From: a virus
Length of the DNA: 64,000 nt
Strand: one strand, 5' to 3'
IMG/VR virus record: IMGVR_UViG_3300047471_000162
Span: 48,904-112,903 of that record
In this document: positions 17,838-26,677 of the stretch, piece after piece
Position numbering within the stretch: the first letter of the stretch is position 1
Layout: each line of letters begins with the position of its first letter
Made by a program: the position numbers and the translations under genes
Notes under the pieces: generated by a model
The model's database searches: none
Seen by the model: only the letters and a program-made list of their open reading frames with translations
Told to the model about the DNA's origin: nothing

Positions 17838-18526
17838 ATATCGTACTTGAGGGCATCGTAGGCAGTACTGCCTACGGCCTTGCAACGCCTCTCTCAGACG
17901 TTGACAAGCTAGGTATCATGCAACTCCCCACTACTCACTTCCTAGGGCTTTCTAGCCCCTCTGAGAGCTCTCTGAGCTATGTTTCTACAGAGCCTGACGT
18001 GACCTATCATGACATCGGCAAGTTCAGCCGCTTGGCACTGAGTTGCAACCCAACGGTGACTGAGCTACTGTGGCTCCCTGATGACCTGTACACCGTGCGC
18101 ACAGAGCTAGGTGATCTTCTTATCCAGTTCCGTATGGCGTTCCTTTCCGCACAGCGTGTGCAGGATGCCTACATGGGGTATGCTGTCTCTCAGTTCAAGC
18201 GATTGAGTGAGCGAGGAGACTTTGGATCGGATACACGTAACCGTATCCAGAAGCATGCACGTCACCTCTTGCGCCTGATGCATCAGGGGTATACTCTCTA
18301 CTCAACAGGAGAGCTCCCGATCCGTCTGGAAGATCCCGAGCAGTACCACGCTTTCGGTAGACTGGTGGCTAAGAAGGCTAAATATGCTGAAGAGGCGGTT
18401 AGTAACTATCGTTTTATGTTCTCTAAGGCTGATACCGTACTTCCTGAGAAGCCAAATACTGAACTGATAGAAACAATTATTCTCAATACTCGTATAAATT
18501 CTTTGAGGAGTAGCAGTGGAGATTGA
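17834..18526 (+). CDS. RlaP-like predicted nucleotidyltransferase
   Basis: This 230-residue protein begins VLEGIVGSTAYGLATPLSDVD, the GS-x-AYG-x-SDxD signature of the polymerase-beta-like family COG3541 (RlaP), which is often encoded near RNA ligases. The two Asp of SDVD would bind metal. It lies 0.17 kb before a polynucleotide kinase-phosphatase, so a role in RNA end repair is likely. GTG start overlaps the previous stop. Confidence 0.7.
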   Translation: MNIVLEGIVGSTAYGLATPLSDVDKLGIMQLPTTHFLGLSSPSESSLSYVSTEPDVTYHDIGKFSRLALSCNPTVTELLWLPDDLYTVRTELGDLLIQFRMAFLSAQRVQDAYMGYAVSQFKRLSERGDFGSDTRNRIQKHARHLLRLMHQGYTLYSTGELPIRLEDPEQYHAFGRLVAKKAKYAEEAVSNYRFMFSKADTVLPEKPNTELIETIILNTRINSLRSSSGD

Positions 18527-18692
18527 CTGGGACGACTATGTGATTGGTAACGACTGGGTAGATACGGGTAAGCGATTCGTTTACCATGATGTAAAGGGAT
18601 GCCCCGATACTTCCGAGGAAGGTCTTTTCTCTCTTCAAGAGTTCATTGACTGGGCTCTAGAGCATCACGAGATTTGCAAGAAGGAGAATTAA
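18516..18692 (+). CDS. Small protein of RNA-repair gene pair, unknown
   Basis: A GTG-initiated 58-residue frame overlaps the RlaP-like gene by 11 nt, with GAGGAG just upstream. It is acidic and aromatic (EIDWDDYVIGNDWVD). It ends 1 nt before the kinase gene, so it belongs to the same transcription unit. Confidence 0.55.
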   Translation: MEIDWDDYVIGNDWVDTGKRFVYHDVKGCPDTSEEGLFSLQEFIDWALEHHEICKKEN

Positions 18693-18693
18693 A

Positions 18694-19614
18694 TTGACCA
18701 TCATCACACTTTGTTACGGATTGCCCAGTTCAGGAAAGAGTACTTGGGCTAAGGAAGAGGTTGCCAATAGCAATGGACAGATTGTTCGTGTGAATATGGA
18801 TGATATCCGTGCCATGCTAGGCTATGGTCCTACCACTACCAGGGAAGAAGCGGCTGTAGTTCATAAGGTTCAGGATCAGGCTATTCTTGCAGCTGTAAAG
18901 CTTGGAAAGAATGTCATTGTAGATAATACTCACCTGAACAAGTCTGGACCCAATCGAATTAAGAAGCTATTCGATGGTGAGATTGAGTTTAAGGTTCAAG
19001 ATTTTACCCACATCTCTGTAGATGACTGTATCGCTGGGGATGATTTTCGCCGACAGTATGGTGAGCGTTATGTAGGCGAAAAGGTTATTCGTGATATGGC
19101 TAAGCAGCTGAATAAGCCTTGGAGGCTTACAGCTGAAGCAATGAATCTTGTAGAGTATCCTCTTGACCCCTATATCCCAGATCTTGATTCACCGCTCGCT
19201 GTGGTACTTGACATTGACGGAACTCTTGCTAGGCATCACCGTAGTCCTTACGATTATGCTAGGCTTCACACTGATTCAGTTTTCGAAGAGATCAAGTTTC
19301 TTGCACAGCTCTATTTCGACGCCAATTACAATGTCTTTATTGTGTCTGGTCGTCCTGAAATGGATAATAAGGGAAATGATTATCGTGCAGAGACTCTAGC
19401 TTGGCTCTATAAGAATAAGATTCCTTTTGATGATCTATTCATGCGCCGTGCAACTGACAAGCGCGATGATCGTGACGTTAAACATGAGATCTTCAACAAT
19501 GAGTTCCGTGATAAGTACAATGTGGAGCTGTGGATTGACGATCGCAATCGTGTAGTTCAGCGTATGCGTAAGCTTGGTATCAAGGTTGCCCAAATTGCGG
19601 ATGGAGATTTCTGA
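18694..19614 (+). CDS. Polynucleotide 5'-kinase / 3'-phosphatase, T4 Pnkp-like
   Basis: This 306-residue protein is close to the T4 PseT length. The N-terminal kinase has Walker A GLPSSGKST (residues 9-17) and a DNTHLNK segment. The C-terminal acyl-phosphatase domain has DIDGTLARH (Asp173, Asp175), IVSGRPE and WIDDRNRVVQ. It heals broken RNA or DNA ends to 3'-OH/5'-P for ligation and would work with the RNA ligase at 36177. TTG start with AAGGAG upstream. Confidence 0.88.
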   Translation: MTIITLCYGLPSSGKSTWAKEEVANSNGQIVRVNMDDIRAMLGYGPTTTREEAAVVHKVQDQAILAAVKLGKNVIVDNTHLNKSGPNRIKKLFDGEIEFKVQDFTHISVDDCIAGDDFRRQYGERYVGEKVIRDMAKQLNKPWRLTAEAMNLVEYPLDPYIPDLDSPLAVVLDIDGTLARHHRSPYDYARLHTDSVFEEIKFLAQLYFDANYNVFIVSGRPEMDNKGNDYRAETLAWLYKNKIPFDDLFMRRATDKRDDRDVKHEIFNNEFRDKYNVELWIDDRNRVVQRMRKLGIKVAQIADGDF

Positions 19615-19617
19615 CCC

Positions 19618-19998
19618 ATGACTGATGATGAGATTGCCGAGCTTTTTAATTTCGTTAGTCCTTTTGATAGAAAGCCTAAGCGTCCAAAGCCAAAGGCTGA
19701 AGAGGCAACTCACGATAGCTGGACTGACTGTTCTGGTGTGAAGTACTGGGTGCACCGCTGGCGTATGAGCTGTCGCAACGGTTGTGCTATCCATGCGCCT
19801 AGTTTTCACAGCATGCGAGACTGGCCGCAGTTTATGCGAGAGACATGGTTGGTAGAGCGCATGTGCCCACATGGTATTGGACACCCGGACCCAGATAGTG
19901 TAGCCTTCTTCGAGAAGAATGGCGATACAGGCTTTGGTGTCCATGGTTGTGACGGATGTTGTTCTAAGGGAACCGGTAAGCACCGTAAGGAGAAGTAA
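19618..19998 (+). CDS. Unknown Cys/His-rich protein
   Basis: This 126-residue protein has a basic linker (RKPKRPKPK) followed by many Cys and His (CRNGCAIHAPSFH, CPHGIGHPDP, HGCDGCCSKG), suggesting one or two metal sites. A WPQFMRETWLVERMC stretch precedes the second cluster. It is coupled to the next gene by TAATG. No family recognised. Confidence 0.65.
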   Translation: MTDDEIAELFNFVSPFDRKPKRPKPKAEEATHDSWTDCSGVKYWVHRWRMSCRNGCAIHAPSFHSMRDWPQFMRETWLVERMCPHGIGHPDPDSVAFFEKNGDTGFGVHGCDGCCSKGTGKHRKEK

Positions 19999-20168
19999 TG
20001 ACTACTGCATTTGGCGCAGAGGATTGGTACCCTGAGTTAGCTGCGGAGATTGATGAGGCTATGACTCTGGATGATCTAATGTCCATGGATGAGATTGACG
20101 CCATGGTAGAGAAGTTTTCAGAGCTGCTTGCTGGTCTAACAGCAGCACCAGAGGTAGAGTATCCATAA
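19998..20168 (+). CDS. Small acidic protein, unknown
   Basis: A 56-residue strongly acidic helical frame (EIDEAMTLDDLMSMDEIDAM) lies between two TAATG junctions. The size, charge and coupling suggest a real gene. Small acidic phage proteins are sometimes DNA mimics, but nothing here proves that. Confidence 0.55.
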   Translation: MTTAFGAEDWYPELAAEIDEAMTLDDLMSMDEIDAMVEKFSELLAGLTAAPEVEYP

Positions 20169-20623
20169 TGCAAAAGGGAGAACTCAGCAATGAGATTCTT
20201 CCCCGAGTTTATATAGTTTTTGAGGGACTTATAGGCATCCTCCCGGATGCCAAAACTAAAGCCCTCGAAGCACTGGCGCGTAAAAGAAAGAAATGGGAAC
20301 AAGCTACTTCCTATTACCAACTGAATGTGTCAACTTCGGGTGGAATGCGGGATCTGTATTGGCGGCATCGCTTTCGAGTGGATGTCATTACCTTTATGGA
20401 TCCCGCATTTGTCTCTCCTATACGCGATAGGCTCGATGGTAGGAATCTATTATTTGGTGACGTGCATTACTACACATCCGCCACGGAGTTGAGTAGAGAT
20501 ATGGTTTACGACCAATCAATTCTAGGCGTGCTTGATCCAGACCCGTCCCATACGCTAGTGTACGGATCACGTGGAAGACACTGTCCTCCCGAACGACTCA
20601 ATCTACTACAGCTTTTGGTTTAA
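20168..20623 (+). CDS. Unknown protein, possibly HAD-like fold
   Basis: This 151-residue protein begins with a hydrophobic strand and VYIVFEGLIGILPDAK. Near its C-terminus are DQSILGVLDPDPSHTLVYGSRG. The layout recalls HAD phosphatases, but the nucleophile motif DxDG is replaced by FEG. The protein at 48571 has a comparable VVEGILRMP start. This is fold-level inference; activity is unlikely if the fold is right. Confidence 0.5.
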   Translation: MQKGELSNEILPRVYIVFEGLIGILPDAKTKALEALARKRKKWEQATSYYQLNVSTSGGMRDLYWRHRFRVDVITFMDPAFVSPIRDRLDGRNLLFGDVHYYTSATELSRDMVYDQSILGVLDPDPSHTLVYGSRGRHCPPERLNLLQLLV

Positions 20624-20641
20624 CAATATGAAAGGAGACGA

Positions 20642-21910
20642 ATGGCTGCCACTCTTGATGTAGATAAGCTCTTTGTATCTAAGATTGTGCAGGAGAAGGA
20701 CATCACGCCTGTGGCAGATGTGCCCCCGTACTTTATCTTTGATCCTGAATACCGTGAGGCTTTCGAGTATATTCGAAAGTATTATGCTGAGCATGGAGAG
20801 GTTCCTACTCTCCGAGTGATGCTAGCGGATTGTCCGCAGGTAAAGCTTGTCCAAGTAGACGAGCCATGGAAGGATATTATTGACCGAGTACAAACCAAGT
20901 ACATTGCGGGCATTCTGGAACAAGGGCTATCCAATGTAGTGGACAAGTATGAGGAAGGTGATATTGAATCTGCTGTCAATTTTCTAGGTGTTATCGTATC
21001 CAAAGTGCACACGGCGGTACCCAATAGCCGAGACACCGACATCACACAAACAGGTAGTGACCGCCTTGCACGGTACCAGGAACGGCGTGACAACCCTGGA
21101 ACCATGGTGGGTGTCCCAACAGGCTTTCCAACGCTGGACAGGGCCACTCAGGGGCTTCAGAAGGGTCAGCTGGTAACAGTCACTGGTCTGACTAAGGCCA
21201 GTAAGTCTACCTTGGCGCTACTGGTGGGTATGACTGTACAAAAGTCGGGAAAGCGTGTAGCGTACTTCACGTACGAGCAAACCTGTGAAGAGCAGGAGCG
21301 TAGATACGATGCATACAACGCGGGTATCAATGATAACCTGCTGAACAGTGGTAATGTATCCTCTGAGGATTGGAAGAAGGTAGTTGATGGTATTAAGGAT
21401 ACCGAGGAGCTACCGCCACTGATCTTCTGTGAAGATGCTATGACGGTTACAGCTGTGGGTGCCAAGTGTGATATCTATGATCCCGATGTAGTTATCATCG
21501 ATGGTACTTATATGCTTGAAGATGAGAACGGCGAGAACAAGGGATCTCCTCAGGCTCTGGCTAATATCGTGGCAGGCTTTAAGTTCATGGCCATGCGGCG
21601 TAAGATCTGTGTCATCCTTGTCACTCAGTCCACTCCCGCGCGAACCAAGGGTGAGACGTTGAACAACGACTCCATCATGGGCAGCCGTGCCTTCGTGCAG
21701 TACTCCAATGTGGTTATTGGTATTGAGCGTACTGAAGATACTAAGATGCGCAAGCTTAAGATCATCATGTCAAGGTCTTGTGCACCCTGCGACGTGATGC
21801 TAGAGTGGGACTACGATACAGGAACCTTCGAAGAGATAGAAGGTTACGACATGGACGATGCACTGGAGAAGATGCTGGAGGATGACAACAAGTTCGAAGA
21901 AATTTACTAG
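20642..21910 (+). CDS. DnaB-like replicative helicase
   Basis: This 422-residue protein has a RecA-fold core with GVPTGFPTLDRATQGLQKGQ, Walker A GLTKASKST (Gly182-Lys188), the strand VVIIDGTYML and the H4-like ILVTQSTPAR. The shorter N-terminal domain is helical, as in DnaB-type and T7 gp4-like helicases. AAAGGAG precedes the start. It is followed by primase and lies downstream of the putative loader. Confidence 0.82.
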   Translation: MAATLDVDKLFVSKIVQEKDITPVADVPPYFIFDPEYREAFEYIRKYYAEHGEVPTLRVMLADCPQVKLVQVDEPWKDIIDRVQTKYIAGILEQGLSNVVDKYEEGDIESAVNFLGVIVSKVHTAVPNSRDTDITQTGSDRLARYQERRDNPGTMVGVPTGFPTLDRATQGLQKGQLVTVTGLTKASKSTLALLVGMTVQKSGKRVAYFTYEQTCEEQERRYDAYNAGINDNLLNSGNVSSEDWKKVVDGIKDTEELPPLIFCEDAMTVTAVGAKCDIYDPDVVIIDGTYMLEDENGENKGSPQALANIVAGFKFMAMRRKICVILVTQSTPARTKGETLNNDSIMGSRAFVQYSNVVIGIERTEDTKMRKLKIIMSRSCAPCDVMLEWDYDTGTFEEIEGYDMDDALEKMLEDDNKFEEIY

Positions 21911-22862
21911 CGGTTGGGGTACTCCAGTACCTGGGGATGTGCTAAGATGCTTAGAAGAACTGAGCATCACAGTATATAAACTCTCATACAATGAGGCTTG
22001 GTCCTTTTGTCCAGGGCATGAAAGAATCCTGGGCAAAAGAAACAATAAACCAGATAAGTGGTCCGTAAATATTGAAACCGGAATCCATAGTTGTTTCTCT
22101 TGTGGATTCTCCGGCTCCTTTGTCACTCTAGTTCAGGAGGTTAAGGGATATGGTCGAGCTGATGCAGAATCGTGGGTCCGTAGTCGTGGTGGAATCCAGC
22201 GAGTGCGACGAATACTGGCAGCTGCCTCTGGTAGTTTCGAGCCAGACACGAGGGTACGTACGTGGAATGAGTCGCGATTGGCGCTCTTCCAAGATCCTCC
22301 AGCTTCCGCACGCGATGGAAGAGGAGTTTCTGCGGGAAGTGTAGATCACTACGGTATACGTTGGTCGGATGGGGAGGATCCTTTCTGGGTTCTCCCCATA
22401 CGGGATCCTGAAGATGGGTCATTCTGGGGATACCAAGAGAAATCCGAAACTGGTTGGGTATCCAATAAGCCCTATGGTATTCAGAAGTCTCTGACTCTGT
22501 TTGGTATAGAGTGTTTTAATAGTCCGTTTGTCCTAGTACTTGAATCTCCATTGGATTGTGCCGTAGCATATACCAATGGAATTTTCGGAGCTGTATCTAC
22601 TTTCGGTGCCAAGGTCAGCGATGCGCAGTTAACGCTGTTGCTTGATTTTGGCGTACCGATTATCTTTGGCCTGGATAATGACGGCGCTGGTATAGAATCC
22701 TCTAGAAAGATTCGACAGAAGTTTATGGGGAGTGGCCATAGGATTAAGTTTCTCAACTACTCACACATTCCTACCAAGAAAGATATTGGTAGTGACTTAA
22801 CTAAAAAGGAAATACAAAGGGCTGTACTTGAAGCCGTGCCTATGATAATGTATAGGCCATGA
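21858..22862 (+). CDS. DnaG-like primase
   Basis: This protein has up to 334 residues. The zinc domain is CPGH with CFSCG about 30 residues later. The TOPRIM domain has LVLESPLDCAVAY (Glu) and FGLDNDGAG (metal-binding Asp). It makes RNA primers beside the helicase. The start is uncertain: ATG 21858 or ATG 21882, both inside the helicase gene. A TSGWGTPVP motif lies just after the start and recurs in three other replication proteins. Its end overlaps the next gene by 4 nt. Confidence 0.8.
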   Translation: MHWRRCWRMTTSSKKFTSGWGTPVPGDVLRCLEELSITVYKLSYNEAWSFCPGHERILGKRNNKPDKWSVNIETGIHSCFSCGFSGSFVTLVQEVKGYGRADAESWVRSRGGIQRVRRILAAASGSFEPDTRVRTWNESRLALFQDPPASARDGRGVSAGSVDHYGIRWSDGEDPFWVLPIRDPEDGSFWGYQEKSETGWVSNKPYGIQKSLTLFGIECFNSPFVLVLESPLDCAVAYTNGIFGAVSTFGAKVSDAQLTLLLDFGVPIIFGLDNDGAGIESSRKIRQKFMGSGHRIKFLNYSHIPTKKDIGSDLTKKEIQRAVLEAVPMIMYRP

Positions 22863-24442
22863 CTTTCATTAAAACATTACGCCCCTACCAAGAAGCAGCT
22901 AGCGCTCTCATTGTCAATAGACAGAGGGCGCTACTTGCATTGGACCTGGGAACAGGTAAGACTATTGTTTCTATTCATGCTATTGAAGAGCTTAGAGACG
23001 GAGGAATTTTAGATTGTGCGTTATTAATAATGTCTTCTTCACTGACATATCAATGGGCTGATCGTATAAAAGAATTTACTGATATTCCCCATGAGAAGAT
23101 CGTTGTCATAGATGGGTCGTTAACACCAACCAAACGCAAGAAGGCGTATGAGGAAGCCTTGCGGGATCGCCCTGCCTATGTCATCATGGGCATCAGACAG
23201 GTGGTCACAGACATTGACTTTGTAAAAAAGCTCAAGCCTGATCTGGCCCTGGTTGATGAAGTGACATCCATAAAAAACTTTAAGCCGCAGCAATCAAAGG
23301 TGATTAAGAAATATGTAACTGCGCCTTATCGTGTTGGTCTTACTGCTGAGCCTATTGAAAACGGCAAGGCAGAGGAACTGTATTCCATAATGCAATGGAT
23401 TGATCCTAGCCTTTATGGTAGTTGGCAGGACTTCGAAGACACCTACATCATTCGTAATTCCTACAACATCATTACAGGGTATAGAAATGTAGACGAGATG
23501 AATAAGATTCTCATGACCGCTTGTGTGAACAAGAGACGTGATGACAAAGATGTTGCTACGTTTATGCCAACTGTAGAAGAATACGATATCTATGTGGAGA
23601 TGGATAATGCTACCAGGGACATCTATGAACAAATCGCGCAAGACCTCTTGCGAGAACTCAGAAATAGCGGACAGCGGGCTGTTCTCGATCTCGCCGGATA
23701 CTACTCTGGTGGAGGAGAAGCAGGAGAAGACCCTTCAGCAGGACGGGCGGCATCGCGGCTTACGGTACTCCATCTTCTCACGGACTCACCGTGCCTCTTA
23801 GAAGCCTCTGCACGGGCCTACAACGACCCAACAGACCCTAGAGGTAGCGCGTATGCTGCACAGCTCTTAGAGGCTGGGAGACTGCCCTCTGAGCCCCTCC
23901 TGGGTGCCAAGATAGAAGCGTGTGTGGAACTGGTGGATGAGTACCTGTCTTCCAATCCAGCTCACAAGGTGATAGTCTTCGCTCGGTTCAAGGGGGTACT
24001 TCCCATCCTGGCCAAGCAACTTGACAAGTATGGCTCAGTACTATTTACTGGAGATCTTAATGGAAAGCAGCGAGCTGAAGCCATACAGTCGTTTGGATCA
24101 GATCCTTCTACCAGAATTTTTCTTTCGTCTGATGCTGGAGGATACGGCGTCGACTTATACATGGCTTCTCACCTTATTAACTTCGATTTACCCCTATCCT
24201 CAGGTGCCTTCAAGCAGCGTAATGGTAGGCACGTTCGGGCAAGTTCTACATTCAGAAACGTCTTCATTGACAACCTGATCGTAGCTGGTAGTGTTGAGGA
24301 ATATCAGAAGCAACGACTTGCCTACAAAGCTCGTGTTGCAAATGCTGCGCTGACTGGACGGATGTCAGAGCAGGGTGGTAGAGTAACTAATGATGTACAG
24401 AGCTTGACTAAGTTCCTAGAAAAGCAGTTGGAGAATAGATGA
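22859..24442 (+). CDS. SNF2-like superfamily 2 helicase
   Basis: This 527-residue protein begins LRPYQEAA (Q-motif-like). Motif I is LDLGTGKT, motif II is VDEVTSIKN (DEVT instead of DEAH), motif III is GLTAEPIENGKAEELYS as in SNF2 proteins, and motif VI is QRNGRHVRAS. It may remodel replication or recombination intermediates or displace bound proteins. It is coupled on both sides. Confidence 0.8.
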   Translation: MTFIKTLRPYQEAASALIVNRQRALLALDLGTGKTIVSIHAIEELRDGGILDCALLIMSSSLTYQWADRIKEFTDIPHEKIVVIDGSLTPTKRKKAYEEALRDRPAYVIMGIRQVVTDIDFVKKLKPDLALVDEVTSIKNFKPQQSKVIKKYVTAPYRVGLTAEPIENGKAEELYSIMQWIDPSLYGSWQDFEDTYIIRNSYNIITGYRNVDEMNKILMTACVNKRRDDKDVATFMPTVEEYDIYVEMDNATRDIYEQIAQDLLRELRNSGQRAVLDLAGYYSGGGEAGEDPSAGRAASRLTVLHLLTDSPCLLEASARAYNDPTDPRGSAYAAQLLEAGRLPSEPLLGAKIEACVELVDEYLSSNPAHKVIVFARFKGVLPILAKQLDKYGSVLFTGDLNGKQRAEAIQSFGSDPSTRIFLSSDAGGYGVDLYMASHLINFDLPLSSGAFKQRNGRHVRASSTFRNVFIDNLIVAGSVEEYQKQRLAYKARVANAALTGRMSEQGGRVTNDVQSLTKFLEKQLENR

Positions 24443-24855
24443 GTGAATTAGTAATAAAGAATAAGGTGGCTCAGTATTTATTAATAAATACTGAGATCAA
24501 GGAGTTACAGTCGTTACAGAAGCAGTTGAAAGAGCACTTAGAACCTGCTTTACTAGAGGCTGAGACGAACGCCAGGGGATCACGGGTGATAACCTTCACA
24601 GACCCTCTGGAGATCGATGGGATCCGGTACAAGAGCTTGCAGAAGGTGCGCAAGGAGAGTAAGGTACTCAATGAGGAACGAGCACTGAAGTTCCTCAAGT
24701 CCGATCAAGCGTTCGAGTCTGCTGTCATTACAGTAGATCATGTTGATCAGGATGCCTTGTGGGATCTCTTCGTTCAGGATATGATCTCCCAAGAAGAACT
24801 AGACAGTTTCTTCGATGTAACTGAATCATTCGCCTTCATGCCGACTAAGGAGTAG
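24439..24855 (+). CDS. Unknown protein of the replication block
   Basis: This 138-residue protein overlaps the helicase stop (ATGA). The N-terminal coiled-coil-like segment (INTEIKELQSLQKQLKEHLE) is followed by a small mixed domain. It resembles the small siphophage proteins of unknown function that accompany helicases, but no family was recognised. Confidence 0.6.
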   Translation: MSELVIKNKVAQYLLINTEIKELQSLQKQLKEHLEPALLEAETNARGSRVITFTDPLEIDGIRYKSLQKVRKESKVLNEERALKFLKSDQAFESAVITVDHVDQDALWDLFVQDMISQEELDSFFDVTESFAFMPTKE

Positions 24856-24862
24856 TTAACTA

Positions 24863-25165
24863 ATGAAGCGTTCTCTCAGGGTTATGGCCGCTGGTATTAT
24901 CACTGCGGGTATTATTCTTGGTGGTACTGCGTGCGCTGCTAGTGATGGTTCTGATGTCCTTCAGTACGGAGATTACGACTCTATGCACGTCTATCACACG
25001 TATCCGCAGCCGATTATCGTACATGTTACTCGAAAGGTTTATATGTCCAACACTACGATGTACAGTAACCCTACTGTTGAGCGTACTTATGTGAGTCACC
25101 ACACTTGCCGCACTACTACGACCCGTACCAACGGGCGTACTACCTCTGTTAGGCAGTGTTCCTAA
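24863..25165 (+). CDS. Small secreted protein, lipoprotein-like signal
   Basis: This 100-residue protein starts MKRSLRVMAAGIITAGIILG, a positively charged N-terminus plus hydrophobic core. Next comes GTACAAS, a poor lipobox (Gly rather than Leu at -3) or an ordinary signal-peptidase site. The mature part is rich in Thr, Tyr, His and Val. An exported protein among replication genes may act at the cell envelope, for example in superinfection exclusion, but this is only inference. Confidence 0.6.
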   Translation: MKRSLRVMAAGIITAGIILGGTACAASDGSDVLQYGDYDSMHVYHTYPQPIIVHVTRKVYMSNTTMYSNPTVERTYVSHHTCRTTTTRTNGRTTSVRQCS

Positions 25166-25452
25166 TGGGTCGACATTCCGCAAATGGTACTGAGTATTTT
25201 CGAGCAATAGTAATTACTTCTGAGGGATCTGAGTATTCTATTCATGGTCCTTATTCCACCAGGGCCGCAGCCAAGACGGAGGGAAAGAGAAACATTACTT
25301 CTCATTCTTGGGGCGATCGATCTACTTGGACAATAAAGATTCAGGAACTTAAGCCCATTATAAAATGGGTAGATATTCCAGGCGTTCTATCTACTGACCC
25401 TTGGAACTTGGAGCCTACAGCTCATCTTGAATGGATTGATGTAGATGGCTGA
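25165..25452 (+). CDS. Unknown small protein
   Basis: This 95-residue protein starts at the ATG of a TAATG junction. A basic, Ser/Thr-rich N-terminal half (GPYSTRAAAKTEGKRN) looks like a small alpha/beta fold; the rest contains Trp-rich PWNLEPTAHLEW. Function unknown. Confidence 0.55.
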   Translation: MGRHSANGTEYFRAIVITSEGSEYSIHGPYSTRAAAKTEGKRNITSHSWGDRSTWTIKIQELKPIIKWVDIPGVLSTDPWNLEPTAHLEWIDVDG

Positions 25453-25744
25453 AACACTTACTCTCTCAGCAGAGGAAATTGAGGAAGAGGATCTTATTGA
25501 GGTTCTACTTTGGGAGAATCTAATTTGGGAGAAGTTTCCCACTGATCAGCACCGGTGGGAAGAGTGGCACACAGGTGTCACCAAATACAAGGATAAGTAC
25601 TGGTGGGTTAACTGGGTCACTGGTCTCACGGAGACCCAAGACAATCAGTACTTTGAGTATGAATTGGCTGGAGATGGATCATTGACTCTTCATGAGGCAG
25701 AATCCTATGAGATTATCGAAACTAAGTGGAGGCGAAAGAAGTAA
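25445..25744 (+). CDS. Unknown acidic, Trp-rich protein
   Basis: This 99-residue protein overlaps the previous gene by 8 nt. It is very rich in Glu and Trp (EEIEEEDLIEVLLWENLIWE, RWEEWHTG, YWWVNWVTG). No family recognised. Confidence 0.55.
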   Translation: MAETLTLSAEEIEEEDLIEVLLWENLIWEKFPTDQHRWEEWHTGVTKYKDKYWWVNWVTGLTETQDNQYFEYELAGDGSLTLHEAESYEIIETKWRRKK

Positions 25745-25965
25745 TGAGTGATGTAACTATTTCGGTGATGTCGGAGCTTGAGCTTGATGAGCTTATCTCT
25801 TCTCTAACAGAGAACCTGTGTCAGGAGCATCTGATTGATTTCATTGCACGTATCGATCAGTATGTCTGCGACTGGGATTTTACTGAGGCGCTGTACAAGC
25901 ACTTCAAGGCAGAGCATAAGGTATACAAGTCAGAGGTAAAGCTAGACCCCTTTGTCGGTATCTAG
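25744..25965 (+). CDS. Unknown small acidic protein
   Basis: This protein has 73 residues from the ATG of a TAATG junction; a GTG at 25726 is an alternative start. Helical and acidic (ELELDELISSLTENLCQEHL). Unknown. Confidence 0.55.
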   Translation: MSDVTISVMSELELDELISSLTENLCQEHLIDFIARIDQYVCDWDFTEALYKHFKAEHKVYKSEVKLDPFVGI

Positions 25966-26140
25966 TACCCCGTGGCCCTATTACATCAAAGATAGGGCCA
26001 CGGCTATTCACTTTGTATTAGATCCTGATTGTGGTTGTAGAAACTTGATGAATTGTTTATCAGTCAATCATAGAACTCTTCTTATAATTTTAGAAGCCTT
26101 GGATAAATGGGAGGAATACCACAATGAAGGTACACGTTGA
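25952..26140 (+). CDS. Doubtful small ORF spanning a hairpin
   Basis: A TTG-initiated 62-residue frame encodes CGCRNLMNCLSVNHRTLLII. The perfect hairpin at 25970-26003 falls within its first third, so the coding part may start later (ATG 26048) or not exist. It overlaps the next gene by 17 nt. Low support. Confidence 0.35.
   Translation: MSVSSTPWPYYIKDRATAIHFVLDPDCGCRNLMNCLSVNHRTLLIILEALDKWEEYHNEGTR
25970..26003. terminator. Strong hairpin, probable terminator
   Basis: A perfect 12-bp stem CCGTGGCCCTAT/ATAGGGCCACGG with a 10-nt loop lies 5 nt after the stop of the previous gene. It is followed by CTATTCACTTTGT rather than a clean U-run, so termination may be partial. It lies inside the weak frame 25952-26140. 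Confidence 0.6.
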
Positions 26141-26315
26141 GTACAGTGTCCCGAACAGTCTCGTTCTAGAGCTAAATGAGAATGAGGTAGCAGCTTTTAA
26201 TGCGGGCATGTCTACCGATGATTTCAACTGGTTTGCGGATGAGATCAGTGATAAGGTAGCTCAGCATGCTATGGCGTGGTTTGTTATCGATGAGGTTCGG
26301 GAGATTCTAGAGTGA
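26124..26315 (+). CDS. Unknown small acidic protein
   Basis: This 63-residue protein is preceded by GGGAGG. One beta strand (KVHVEYSVPNSLVLEL) is followed by acidic helices. It overlaps the next GTG start by 4 nt. Confidence 0.6.
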   Translation: MKVHVEYSVPNSLVLELNENEVAAFNAGMSTDDFNWFADEISDKVAQHAMAWFVIDEVREILE

Positions 26316-26677
26316 ACAGTTGGCAGCATGCTGTATCTTCTGCCCATGAATGGGGTGGAAAACCTGAGGACTATCATCCTATTCATAAGAAGGTAGACAG
26401 CTCTAAAGCGGGTATGGGAGACATTCGCCACCGTGCTCTATTTCATCACACTGAAGGTACCTTTCTCATGGAGGATATCTTTGGTCCATATCTACAGGTA
26501 GGCAAGCGCCAAGTTCCTGTCCGAGATATCGTTGAGCGTCATATCGTAGAGGACTTGGGATTTCTTCCTACCTTTCAATGGTGGGCAGAGCGAATGAATA
26601 TCGATCCTGCAATGAGTGGTACTAAGCGTAGGAAAATCAGAAACACACGAGATATTTTTGGGAGTAAGAGTGAGTGA
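26312..26677 (+). CDS. Conserved phage protein (DUF6915-like)
   Basis: This 121-residue protein matches a pattern seen in many phages: HAVSSAHEWGGKPEDYHPIH, then DIRHRALFHHTEGTFLMEDI and QVPVRDIVERHIVEDLG. The His-rich middle suggests a metal site. I recall this family as DUF6915; the biochemical role is unknown. GTG start. Confidence 0.7.
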   Translation: MNSWQHAVSSAHEWGGKPEDYHPIHKKVDSSKAGMGDIRHRALFHHTEGTFLMEDIFGPYLQVGKRQVPVRDIVERHIVEDLGFLPTFQWWAERMNIDPAMSGTKRRKIRNTRDIFGSKSE

